From NCBI RefSeq assembly GCF_051713825.1, contig NZ_JBIOQR010000001.1, positions 3,472,001 to 3,536,000 on the forward strand: DNA of 64,000 nt. The letters are read 5' to 3'. How positions within the stretch are numbered: position 1 is the stretch's first letter; each line of letters starts with the position of its first letter. Shown here in pieces: positions 17,541 through 25,839 of the stretch. The notes under the pieces are model-generated. The model had not been told where the DNA came from and did not search any database. It was given only the letters and a program-made list of their open reading frames with translations. Source of the stretch: Enterococcus_K sp051713825 (GTDB lineage Bacteria > Bacillota > Bacilli > Lactobacillales > Enterococcaceae). The position numbers and the translations under genes are program-made.

Positions 17541-17690
17541 CTTATGAGCCGGTATCCTGGCTTAGCTTCACTTTACTCCCAACCCTTCCAGACAAATTCT
17601 GTGGTTTTGTTGGTTTCATCCACTATACAGTAGGTAGGTCTGCAGAGGATTCACACCTCTTTCCCTGACACTTCATAAGTACAATATTGT
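17541..17690 (-). promoter_or_regulatory. Cobalamin riboswitch for the corrinoid salvage operon
   Basis: Minus strand shows the conserved GTCAGGGAAAGAGGTGTGAA, TCCTCTGCAGACC, and near the 3' end the B12 box AGCCAGGATACCGGC (about 17545-17562). A terminator follows at 17437-17471. Binding of adenosylcobalamin would switch off uptake and salvage genes 17402-11453. Confidence 0.92.
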
Positions 17691-17721
17691 ATCTTCGTTG
17701 ACAACTAGTTTTTAAATACGC

Positions 17722-17776
17722 AAAGAGACCTCATTGTCTCTTTTCTTTATTATAAATTTAAATGACTATTTGTCAA
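17722..17776 (-). promoter_or_regulatory. Promoter of the corrinoid operon with an EutV-like 5' hairpin
   Basis: TTGACA (complement of 17771-17776), 16-base spacer, TATAAT (complement of 17749-17754). Directly at the expected transcript start is a perfect 8-bp hairpin, AAAGAGAC-AATGAG-GTCTCTTT on the minus strand (17722-17743), whose hexaloop is identical to both loops of the eutP leader. A weak second hairpin with loop AACGAA may lie near 17690-17707. Confidence 0.7.
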
Positions 17777-17835
17777 TCGAAGGATCTTGACAAATAGCGA
17801 GAATGGCGCCTAACCTCGCCAATATTCCACAAAAA

Positions 17836-17894
17836 AATCGACTGCTTAACTATTTTATCTGCTTTCAGACAAAAAAGTATTCTGGCAGTCGATT
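17836..17894 (-). terminator. Terminator of the formate/nitrite transporter gene
   Basis: Perfect 10-bp arms AATCGACTGC (17836-17845) and GCAGTCGATT (17885-17894), with a T-run on the minus strand beyond 17836. The loop is long (39 bases). Confidence 0.6.
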
Positions 17895-17951
17895 CATTAA
17901 TTAAAAGTTGTCTGCCAAAAACTAGAGCATCCGTTCTATAGCATGTCCAAA

Positions 17952-18713
17952 TTAATGATGATTATAACTTAGATAATAAAAACCAGAAACAAATAGTCCG
18001 CCTCCAACGATATTGCCTAAATAAACGGGCACAAAATTTTTGAGGAAGTCCATCCACGTGCTCCCACCTTCAAAAATTGAAGCTGGAATCACAAATGCAT
18101 TCGCCACACTATGCTGAAAGCCAATTGCAACAAAGATCATTACTGGAAACCAAATACCCAAAATCTTCCCAGCACCATCTTTTGCCCCATAACATAACCA
18201 TAAAGCAAGACCCACAAACCAGTTACAACCGATCCCTGATACAAACGATTGAAGAAATGAGTTTTCTACTTTATGTTGCGCCACACTGATGACTTGCGCT
18301 TGAAAATCTCCTGAATGTGTCAGCCCAACGAAATGACCGAAGAAGAAAGCGACAAATATAGCACCCACGACATTAGCCAAAGTAATAATCACCCAATTGT
18401 TTACAAGCTCCATCAAGGAAACCTTTCTTGCAAAAAACGCCGTACTCACAGCCATCATGTTCCCTGTAATCAGCTCGCCTCCAGCCAATAAAATAACAAT
18501 CAGTCCGATAGGAAAAACGCTCGCTCCAACTAGACTTGCAATACTCGGCAGCTCAACTGAAATAGAAGCCGACACTCGAATATAGGCTAGATAGCCCAGT
18601 GAAATCATCGCTCCACCAATAAAGCCCAAAATTAATTTGGTTAGTAAAGGTTTCTCAATTTTCTGTCTTCCCATTCCTATACTCTGTTCTAAAATTTCGC
18701 TTGGATTTAACAT
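17952..18713 (-). CDS. Formate/nitrite transporter family channel
   Basis: 253 aa, six membrane segments, FNT family (FocA/NirC-like pentameric channel). Conserved features: GFIGGAMISLGYLAYIR, ELITGNMMAVSTAF, NWVIITLANVVGA, GIGCNWFVGLALWLC and GFQHSVANAFVIPASIF. It moves formate, nitrite or a similar small anion; which one cannot be told. GAGGAG precedes the ATG. Monocistronic. Confidence 0.9.
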   Translation of the reverse strand: MLNPSEILEQSIGMGRQKIEKPLLTKLILGFIGGAMISLGYLAYIRVSASISVELPSIASLVGASVFPIGLIVILLAGGELITGNMMAVSTAFFARKVSLMELVNNWVIITLANVVGAIFVAFFFGHFVGLTHSGDFQAQVISVAQHKVENSFLQSFVSGIGCNWFVGLALWLCYGAKDGAGKILGIWFPVMIFVAIGFQHSVANAFVIPASIFEGGSTWMDFLKNFVPVYLGNIVGGGLFVSGFYYLSYNHH

Positions 18714-18990
18714 TTTGACATCTCCTCATAGTTTGCATCACTTGGTTATTAATCTTTACTATTCTCTGAGTCTATCGAAAATAATGGCTATCATTAAGAT
18801 TCTCAAAAAGTTTTTAAAAAATAACTAGTTACATTTTTCACAAAAGAACAGAAAAATTAATCACCTAGCTAGTTTACTACAATTTATGAGTGAGCTCAAA
18901 GGAATTTTTAGGGGATCGAAAAAGAATTTTTTTCGCTCACGAAAAATTTGTCATATTCCTTAAAAAAAATTATAAACAACGATGAAAACG

Positions 18991-19166
18991 AGAGGTTGGG
19001 ACAGAAGTGTTTAACTCCGAGAAATAAGAAGGAATTCACGGAAATTGCTCTTCAAATTTTTGTGAATTTCAGCTTATTTCCGAAGGAGTTGCTTCTGTAT
19101 CCACCGTTTATTCGGATAAAACAAGGCTGGAACATAAATCCACAAGTTATGTTCCAGCCTCTGTGC
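18991..19166. repeat. Palindromic intergenic repeat ending in a terminator-like stem
   Basis: It begins AGGTTGGGACAGAAGTGTTT and has the complementary end GTTGCTTCTGTATCCACCG near 19088, with a different centre from the copy at 9843 (an inner GAATTCAC/GTGAATTTC pairing). A second strong stem follows (19125-19136 with 19148-19159). The rest of 18714-19330 shows no gene I can support. Confidence 0.7.
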
Positions 19167-19329
19167 TTCCACCAAATATACAGATAAATTGGGCTTTCTG
19201 AAAATTTTCCTTACAATTAAATTTAGCGCCTAAGACAGCCATCATTTAATGTCTTAGACGCTATGTATCTGGAATATACCCTCTACTACTTGTTTTGCCA
19301 TGCTCACTCGACTAAGTCTCCCTCTTTAA

Positions 19330-19898
19330 TAGTTATAGTAACTCATGATCCACCCTGTTATGTGAGATCATGACAATCAGAACATTGTCTTTCTTCAACT
19401 CTAAGAGGATGTCTCTTAACTGATTAACACTCTCTTCATCCAAAGTATTAAATGGTTCATCCAAAAGTAGCAGCCTGAGGTTTTCCATTAAGGCTTGAAT
19501 AATACTTTTTGTTTCATACCAACTGAATATTTACGAAATGTTTGCTTATCTACAGGCAATGAAAACCGATTCATCCATTTTTATCTCTTCATCTGTAACT
19601 TTTTTTGAAGAGAGGCAATAAATTGTAAATTCTCAAATCCTGTAAGATTGTTTAAATATCTTGGCATATCAATCAGAATTCGTATCTCTGGCGGAAAAGA
19701 AAGAGTGTCGCCTAGCACTTGTCCATCAATACTGACCGACCCACTTGTCGGGTAGATTAAGCCACTAATTGCTCGCAACAACATGGATTTACCACTCCCA
19801 TTTTTACCAATAAAACTATAAATATTGCCAGATTTCAACATAAGATTGATATTTTGTAATACTTCATGACCCTGAATTCTTTTATAATAGTCCTTCAA
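19330..19898 (-). pseudogene. Degenerate ABC transporter ATPase
   Basis: The first 105 codons encode Walker A GKNGSGKSMLLRAISGL and run to a stop at 19581. Downstream, in other frames, are the remains of the same domain: a signature-like KYSVGMKQK near 19510-19540 and RLLLLDEPFNTLDEESVNQL with VMISHN (about 19370-19490). At least two frameshifts separate the parts, so no full ATPase can be made. The start is also short of the usual N-terminus. Confidence 0.8.
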
Positions 19899-20113
19899 TC
19901 AATAAAGTTCAACATGAGTAATATGCCTGATAAATCATCGGGCCAACCAATCATAAGACTATTGATTACAAACAATCCAAGAAAAATTGAAATCACACTT
20001 ACCGCAAGTAATGTGTATGCTCCAACTTGGTAAATATGATAGTTTCTCCTCGTCCCAAACCTCAAAGGAGTCACCACTTCAATCTCACTGTTAATAATCC
20101 AATGACCAATCAA
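19895..20113 (-). pseudogene. C-terminal remnant of an ABC transporter membrane protein
   Basis: 72 codons with two hydrophobic segments (VGAYTLLAVSVISIFLGLFV and SGILLMLNFID). It overlaps the decayed ATPase by four bases, as permease and ATPase genes do in intact operons, but nothing upstream continues the frame. Likely a remnant of the same transporter. Confidence 0.5.
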
Positions 20114-20250
20114 TAGCGGTTGTTCCTATCAGTTACGCTTAAAAAATGTTTGTTTTTCATATTAACTCGAAAATATTATTTTCAAACATAGTGTATCATC
20201 ACTCTCTATAAAAAAACTATACTGTAATAGATAACCACTAATCAGTAACA

Positions 20251-20374
20251 GTTGGTAAACATTAAGATAGAATTAGAAACTACTTGTTTCATTGCATTCT
20301 AGTGATTTCTAGTTCATACTCACTTTAACGGACACTGAACTTTAATTACATAGATATCGTTAATGTTTACCAAC
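20251..20374. repeat. Perfect 15-base inverted repeat pair upstream of the LytTR gene
   Basis: GTTGGTAAACATTAA at 20251-20265 and its exact complement at 20360-20374 bracket 94 bases with no ORF. It may be a small non-autonomous element (MITE-like) or a paired regulator site. The stretch 20114-20580 otherwise has no gene. Confidence 0.6.
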
Positions 20375-20580
20375 CAAGCGTGCTCTCTTTAATCAAGTAG
20401 TCCCAATAAAATATACATATTCTACATCACTCTCTAAATTATTTACCTCAATTAGAAGCTCCCCTATTACATACATAATTTCAATTTTTTCGATAAGTAA
20501 CCAAATATGACGGCTTACAAATTATTTATTACATAAGACACATATGAAAGTAAATATATAGTTTTTATTGGGGGGAAATT

Positions 20581-21312
20581 ATGCAAATCGCTATTTATGA
20601 AGAAAACCTTTTTGATTTAAATCTGTTGGAAGATATTTTAAATCGAAACACGGTAGAATATACGGCTTACTCAGATATAAATCGTTTAAAGCGCGATGTT
20701 GAGGAAAACAACAAAACATTTGAATTGTATATTATAAGCCTCGAATCAGAGGGCTATCAGATGATTGATAGGATTAAACAAATCCGAGATATTTCTCCCA
20801 GCTCTCTTATTGTGTTCCTGACTGATTCCAATAAATACATGCCTTTAGTATTTGAGATTCGAACATTCGATTATCTCCAAAAACCTATCACGAAACAAAA
20901 GATTAGCTTAATGTTACAGAGAGCCGCACATTATCTTGAAATAGATAAAAAATATTTTCACTTTACCTACAAAAGAGTCGGTTATGTTCTTGATATTTCA
21001 AAAATTATCTATTTTGAAAAGAAAGGTCGAACAGCCTATATTTATCATGCGGACGGTCTGCTAAAAACCAATATGACTATGCAGGCTATTTTAAACGAAT
21101 TAGATGAAAAGGCATTCATCAGAATCCATTCTGCTTATATCATTAACTTAAATTACATCCGGTGTTATACCTATACGTACATCCTTATGGAGAATCCCTT
21201 TTCTGAAATACGTTCAAATCTAACTGCCTCTAGCGATCTACAGCTTCCCGTTAGTCGAGCGTATAAAGATGTGACAATGAAGAACATCGGAAACTTTCTA
21301 AACAAAAAATAA
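20581..21312 (+). CDS. LytTR-family response regulator with atypical receiver
   Basis: 243 aa. The N-terminal 120 residues have a receiver-like fold ending in LQKPIT (conserved Lys), and residues 130-240 form a LytTR DNA-binding domain (KIIYFEKKGRTAYIYHADG, FIRIHSAYIINLNYI). Where an Asp phosphoacceptor is expected the sequence is YIISLESEG, without Asp, so phosphorylation control is doubtful. GGGGGG precedes the ATG. One of few plus-strand genes; no histidine kinase or peptide gene is adjacent, and the ABC genes beside it are broken. Its stop is 19 bases before the IS66 target site. Confidence 0.88.
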   Translation: MQIAIYEENLFDLNLLEDILNRNTVEYTAYSDINRLKRDVEENNKTFELYIISLESEGYQMIDRIKQIRDISPSSLIVFLTDSNKYMPLVFEIRTFDYLQKPITKQKISLMLQRAAHYLEIDKKYFHFTYKRVGYVLDISKIIYFEKKGRTAYIYHADGLLKTNMTMQAILNELDEKAFIRIHSAYIINLNYIRCYTYTYILMENPFSEIRSNLTASSDLQLPVSRAYKDVTMKNIGNFLNKK

Positions 21313-21410
21313 GTAAAAACAGACACATGGCGAACAAACGTAAGTGCCTAATAAAATAGTACCTACACGCCAAATAACCCAAGTCTTATACTAAGCTTAG
21401 GTTATTTGGT

Positions 21411-23009
21411 CTATTTGTAAGTGGTTGTACATAAAGCTTGAACGTCTGGTTTCCAAGGAAGTAAGGCATCTAACCCTTCATCTGATAGCGTCTCCATATT
21501 TGGCACGCGATCAAATAGGAATTCTATATACCGAATCGGGTCGAGACCATTAGCCACTGCCGTTCGATAGATACTCAAAATCACGCCTGATGTTCGTGCG
21601 CCTTCTAAACTACAGGAATGCATGTAATTTTTTCGCCCAATCACCAGCTCTTTTATGTGACGCTCGGCCAAATTATTACTTAATTCCAATCGTCCATCCT
21701 CAAAGATTCGCTCAAAACCGCTTCGTATCTTCCGTACATATTCAACGGCGTTCGCTAGCTTCGATTTGGGGACGGCAACGAACGTATCTAACCATTCATA
21801 AAAGTTATTCACTAATGGCTTCAGATAAGCTTGACGCTTATCAAAACGATCCTCAATGGTGACTTCCTTCCATTTACGTTCCAGCTCGAACCAGATGTCA
21901 AGCATTTTCACAGCGACAACTGCTGGCGTATGTTCGGCCTTACCATTTTTTGGAATGGCTTCAAAAAACTTTCGACGTGCGTGCGCAAGGCAATAGACGA
22001 GCTTCACATCCGTTACATAATTATACCCTGCATAGCCATCACAATGAAGATACCCCTTAAAGTCAGACAAAAACTCTTTCGGTACTGTCCCAGATTTAGA
22101 CTCTGCATGATGGTAATAGGCAATAGGCTGTGCACTATGTTTCCCGGTTGAGAAGAGCCAGTAATAGGTTTTTGCTTTTTTACTCTGAATCACTTGATAG
22201 CTCGTCTCGTCTGCATGAAGAATCTCTTCTTGATTCAAATAATGTTTGAATCGTTCGGCAACCGGATCTAACGCATGATGACAAGCTTTGATATGCCAGT
22301 TTGTCATATTATCGCGTGAGATATCGAGTCCGAGTGTTTCTCGCCAATAAATTTCTTGGCGATTCGCTGGACTTTTTTGACCGAATTTTAGACGGATTGT
22401 TTCCGCAATAATACTGTTTGAGCCTAAACTATTTGGGACGACTGGTTTAGGAACAGGTGCCTTCTTATAGGAAGAAACATCTGCCTTTTCACATGCCTTA
22501 CAACAATAAGTGTGTTGAATGTGAGCCAATCGATCCAACATTGCTTGATGGAATCGGACCTCTTCACGTAATTTTGTTGTACCGATATCAATCATTTGAG
22601 TACCACACTGTTCACAAGAACGTTCTTCTTGTGGAAGTTCATGGTGTATTTCAGTTAAAGGAAGGTGCGCGATTTTCTCAGCTTTTTGGCCACTCTTCCT
22701 TTTAGACTTTTTTTCAGGGGCCGGTTTTTCTTCTTTGGGTACGGTAAATATAGAGGCCTCTTCGAGTTCCTCTGTGAATAAATTTAATTGACCACTAACA
22801 TCTGAGGAAATAGTTTCCTTTGAGCGCCCGAATTGGCGATTCATAAAGTAGTTGAGTTTTTCATTCAGTAGTTGAATTTCGGTGGTTAATGCTTGGTTGG
22901 TTTTCTTTAGAGAATCAATCGTTTCAGTCTGATTTTTTAAAAGTTCAAGTAAGACATTTACATCAATCTCAACGTTATTTGTTGAACTTACATCTGTCGA
23001 TATATCCAA
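21411..23009 (-). CDS. tnpC: IS66 transposase TnpC
   Basis: 532 aa DDE transposase. N-terminal leucine-zipper-like coiled coil (residues 10-60), zinc-finger-like CEQCGTQM ... CCKAC, catalytic region with LHADETSYQ (Asp), YLHCDGYAGYN (Asp) and LSNNLAERHIK (Glu), and the C-terminal IS66 tail (LPWKPDVQAL). Apparently intact. Confidence 0.95.
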   Translation of the reverse strand: MDISTDVSSTNNVEIDVNVLLELLKNQTETIDSLKKTNQALTTEIQLLNEKLNYFMNRQFGRSKETISSDVSGQLNLFTEELEEASIFTVPKEEKPAPEKKSKRKSGQKAEKIAHLPLTEIHHELPQEERSCEQCGTQMIDIGTTKLREEVRFHQAMLDRLAHIQHTYCCKACEKADVSSYKKAPVPKPVVPNSLGSNSIIAETIRLKFGQKSPANRQEIYWRETLGLDISRDNMTNWHIKACHHALDPVAERFKHYLNQEEILHADETSYQVIQSKKAKTYYWLFSTGKHSAQPIAYYHHAESKSGTVPKEFLSDFKGYLHCDGYAGYNYVTDVKLVYCLAHARRKFFEAIPKNGKAEHTPAVVAVKMLDIWFELERKWKEVTIEDRFDKRQAYLKPLVNNFYEWLDTFVAVPKSKLANAVEYVRKIRSGFERIFEDGRLELSNNLAERHIKELVIGRKNYMHSCSLEGARTSGVILSIYRTAVANGLDPIRYIEFLFDRVPNMETLSDEGLDALLPWKPDVQALCTTTYK

Positions 23010-23120
23010 AAAAATCCACCACCATTCTATCTATTTTCCTTCCCTTTATTATACCATTTTTTAGAACAAAAAAACAGATAAAAACCGCATTAAATCAATG
23101 TTTATTACGGTTTTTATCTA

Positions 23121-23474
23121 TTAGAATTGGCCTCTTTTCCCTGGCTTTATCGCCCTGGGTTGATCGATGTCCAACCCTTCAAATAACCAACGAATTTGTT
23201 GACTAGTTAGTTGTCGAACCTCTTCTTTTTTTCTAGGCCACTTGAGTCGGCCATCTTGAATCCTTTTATAACATAAGAGGAAGCCGTCACCATCCCAATA
23301 CAAAATTTTGAAACGATCACATCGATTACCGCAAAAAAGGAAGAGGGCATCTGAATAAACATCTAGCTCGTACTCTTGTTGGATGAGACTCGCCAATCCG
23401 TCAATTCCACGACGAAGGTCTGTTTTCCCAGTGACGATATACAAGTTCTTTACTTTAGTGAAATCAAGAAGCAC
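23121..23474 (-). CDS. tnpB: IS66 accessory protein TnpB
   Basis: 117 aa IS66 Orf2: TGKTDLRRGIDGLASLIQ, LFLFCGNRCDRFKILYWDGDGF and a C-terminal LFEGLDIDQP. Required for transposition in the family. A truncated, frameshifted relative lies at 58610-58830. Confidence 0.93.
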   Translation of the reverse strand: MLLDFTKVKNLYIVTGKTDLRRGIDGLASLIQQEYELDVYSDALFLFCGNRCDRFKILYWDGDGFLLCYKRIQDGRLKWPRKKEEVRQLTSQQIRWLFEGLDIDQPRAIKPGKRGQF

Positions 23475-23475
23475 G

Positions 23476-23658
23476 TCATCTCAACTCCCTAAGCACTGCG
23501 GCAAGAATATAACTACTGATACCATTATAAAGATGTATTTCAGAGCCATCTTTTCTTTTTATTCGTGCAGCTAGCTTCGCACTCGCTACTTTCTGATTTT
23601 GTTTCTGGTCTGGCTGTGTATGAATCTGAATGGGTACAATTTCGTTTGTCTTGGTCAA
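23476..23658 (-). CDS. tnpA: IS66 TnpA-like small protein
   Basis: 60 aa, shorter than many IS66 Orf1 proteins. Basic helix-rich sequence (QNQKVASAKLAARIKRKDG, SSYILAAVLRELR). It ends two bases before tnpB. A relative of 64 aa lies in the remnant at 58826-59020. Confidence 0.8.
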   Translation of the reverse strand: MTKTNEIVPIQIHTQPDQKQNQKVASAKLAARIKRKDGSEIHLYNGISSYILAAVLRELR

Positions 23659-23853
23659 ACAAACACCTCCAATTTACTTGTTAAGCCAAGTATACTCGGA
23701 GGTGTTGCTTAATTATAGGTACCTAGTTATTAGGCACTTACGAACAAACCATCCCTGTTCCTAACTTCGATGGTTAATTAATCTGAGTCCATAAAAAAGA
23801 GCCTCTATATCTTGAGGCTGCTGAAAAAATCCGGATTCTCTCTTGTAAAAACG

Positions 23854-23909
23854 TTTATAAGCTACAGGACGTCTCTTATAAAGATACGAAACATCCTGTA
23901 GCTTATAAA
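23854..23909. repeat. Perfect 16-base inverted repeat
   Basis: TTTATAAGCTACAGGA (23854-23869) and its exact complement (23894-23909) surround a 24-base loop. No T-run follows the stem on either strand, so a plain terminator is not the obvious reading. The stretch 23750-24087 has no gene I can support. Confidence 0.65.
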
Positions 23910-24087
23910 TAAATCGCACAATTCACGCTAATTTGTATCCTCTTCATCCGAGATAACCAAACAAAATTTTTTGAACAAATTATCTGATGGTCATTCGTGA
24001 CTTGAAAATAATGGACTGCCTTTTCAATCACTATTCTGTCCTTTCGCTAATACGATCAAATATAGGAAAACAAAACCAATGTGCTCC

Positions 24088-24594
24088 CTAAAAATAACTT
24101 TGCATGACTTGTTGTTGAATTGATTGAATCCAGGTTTCTTTATCTAATTTATTTTCTATATTTAGACAAGCAGATAACGCACCTAACACATGACTATATA
24201 TCAAGTGTTCTGTTTGCTGAGACAAATCTAGTCCATCAATACTCTGAAGATATTGGCGATATAAAAATTTCTGGATTCGTTCATTTGTCATTCGATCAGT
24301 AAGTAAAGATAAATAGACTGTTGGTTTTTCATAAAGAAAACTACCCAAAGCACTGATATAATCCATCAGTGATACATTCTGAGAAAAATATTCTCGATGA
24401 ATACCCGAAAGTATTCTTTGAATCAAAGTTTCTTTCAATACTTCTATATTCTCAAATTCAACGTAAATAGGTTGTGTTGAGCTTTCCATCACTTTTGCTA
24501 GGCCTCTAGCTGATATACTGCTATATCCTTCTTGCATAGCTATTTTATAAGCAGCATCGATAATGTGGGTCGATGTAAATTTTCTTCTTCTCAT
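24088..24594 (-). CDS. TetR-family transcriptional regulator
   Basis: 168 aa. N-terminal TetR helix-turn-helix (IIDAAYKIAMQEGYSSISAR then GLAKVMESSTQPIYVEFENI), unrelated C-terminal ligand domain (TetR_C type). The start is ATG 24594, which has GGAGG seven bases upstream; the frame is open 15 codons further. The target and ligand are unknown. It lies downstream of the WxL operon and a small unknown gene on the same strand. Confidence 0.85.
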   Translation of the reverse strand: MRRRKFTSTHIIDAAYKIAMQEGYSSISARGLAKVMESSTQPIYVEFENIEVLKETLIQRILSGIHREYFSQNVSLMDYISALGSFLYEKPTVYLSLLTDRMTNERIQKFLYRQYLQSIDGLDLSQQTEHLIYSHVLGALSACLNIENKLDKETWIQSIQQQVMQSYF

Positions 24595-24688
24595 GTCTAG
24601 TCCTCCATTCTGTGACCTATTCATTATGAATAAATTCAATTCTAATGTTTTTCTGATTACTTAAACTTAAAGGGCCCCCTACAAAAAT

Positions 24689-25030
24689 TTATTGTGCTAT
24701 CATATATATTGAAATTGGCGTTTCCTCATTTAGTTTGTATCCAAATTGCTCTTTTGCATACGTTTCATAGCTCATTTCTGCAATCTCTATTACTTTTTCC
24801 TCTGCTAATTTTCCTTTTAACTCAAGTAAAATTTGAAGTCGCGCATCATATCCCTGTAATTTTCCAATACTCCAAAACATGTTATGACTAGCAACCTCTT
24901 GTATAGTTACTTCGATAGATTCACAAATCTCATCTATTTTTTTTGATAATTTAGGATATCTTTGTTGAAAATGATCATCTTCATAAATCATTTTGAAGTG
25001 TTTTAAATAATCTGAATGAGTTAACTCCAT
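24689..25030 (-). CDS. Small cytosolic protein of unknown function
   Basis: 113 aa, acidic, mostly helical, no signal or membrane segment. Contains FKMIYEDDHFQQRYPKLSKK, SIGKLQGYDARLQILLELKG and EMSYETYAKEQFGYKL. I do not recognise the family. ATG 25030 has AGGGGG upstream. It stands between the second signal peptidase and the TetR gene. Confidence 0.65.
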   Translation of the reverse strand: MELTHSDYLKHFKMIYEDDHFQQRYPKLSKKIDEICESIEVTIQEVASHNMFWSIGKLQGYDARLQILLELKGKLAEEKVIEIAEMSYETYAKEQFGYKLNEETPISIYMIAQ

Positions 25031-25111
25031 TTCCAATCCCCCTACTGCTACAGTGTTTCTTGTATACTAAGTATAGATTTGATTGAGCAGCTCCCATAGT
25101 CCTCAACTGTT

Positions 25112-25831
25112 CTAATAAACTTTCCCTTCTACCATCTTCTTTGTAACAAATCCAAATGTCCGGCTATCAATAGAGTGCTCCGCGTTATCGCCTAAAACAA
25201 AGTAACAATCAGCGGGAATTCGACTAAACCCTTGAATACCTTTCAATTCTTCCATTTTCAACTCGATTGAAGTCGTTCCGTTTGGTAGCTTATTTTCAGA
25301 AGTAGAGACAACTGTAGCCGTCTTAATATAAGGATTGATGTACAAAGTGTTTTCCACTAACCAAATAGCATCCCCAGGCATACCAATTACTCGCTTGACA
25401 TAGGTTTCTTTCTCACCTGCTAGCTTAAACAGTATAAGCTCCCCACGTTGAATCGTTTTTGTTTTTTCTGTGAGGACAATTTCTTTATCATTTAATGTCG
25501 GAATCATAGAAGTTCCCGATACTCGATGAATACGCAATCTAAACAAGATAAATAGAAGTATGAACGCACCCAAAGTTACTAGTAGACTCTCAAAAATTCG
25601 TTTCAGCCGTTTTTTTTGAATTTGACGCCTTTTTTTTTCCTTTAAGTAAGCAGCCTTACGTTTTTTGTACGTAATGCTCTCTTCTTTGGTTTGACGTTTC
25701 TTTTTTCTACGTTTTTGTGCGTCCTTGTTCTTAGTAACTGTCGTAAGCGAAAGAGGGGCTGTAACTATTGGCATGCTTTTATCTAGCTGCTTCTTTTTTG
25801 GCCTTTTTCTTGATAGCTTTTCATTATCCAT
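25112..25831 (-). CDS. Signal peptidase I with canonical Ser/Lys dyad
   Basis: 239 aa. An unusually long, very basic cytosolic N-terminus (about 75 residues rich in Lys/Arg) precedes one membrane segment (LLVTLGAFILLFILF), then the catalytic Ser motif SGTSMIPTL, the Lys motif YVKRVIGMPGD and CYFVLGDNAEHSIDSR. It should cleave secretory signals, probably of the WxL proteins. Last gene of the surface operon. Confidence 0.92.
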   Translation of the reverse strand: MDNEKLSRKRPKKKQLDKSMPIVTAPLSLTTVTKNKDAQKRRKKKRQTKEESITYKKRKAAYLKEKKRRQIQKKRLKRIFESLLVTLGAFILLFILFRLRIHRVSGTSMIPTLNDKEIVLTEKTKTIQRGELILFKLAGEKETYVKRVIGMPGDAIWLVENTLYINPYIKTATVVSTSENKLPNGTTSIELKMEELKGIQGFSRIPADCYFVLGDNAEHSIDSRTFGFVTKKMVEGKVY

Positions 25832-25839
25832 CCTCTCAG

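Larger units (their letters stand above)
21340..23741 (-). mobile_element. Complete IS66-family insertion sequence with 8-bp target duplication
   Basis: 2402 bases. Terminal inverted repeats: GTAAGTGCCTAATAA at 21340 and its complement ending at 23741. The 8-bp direct duplication GAACAAAC lies at 21332-21339 and 23742-23749, the length typical of IS66. It contains tnpA, tnpB and tnpC. Intact ends and duplication indicate a fairly recent insertion. Confidence 0.95.
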
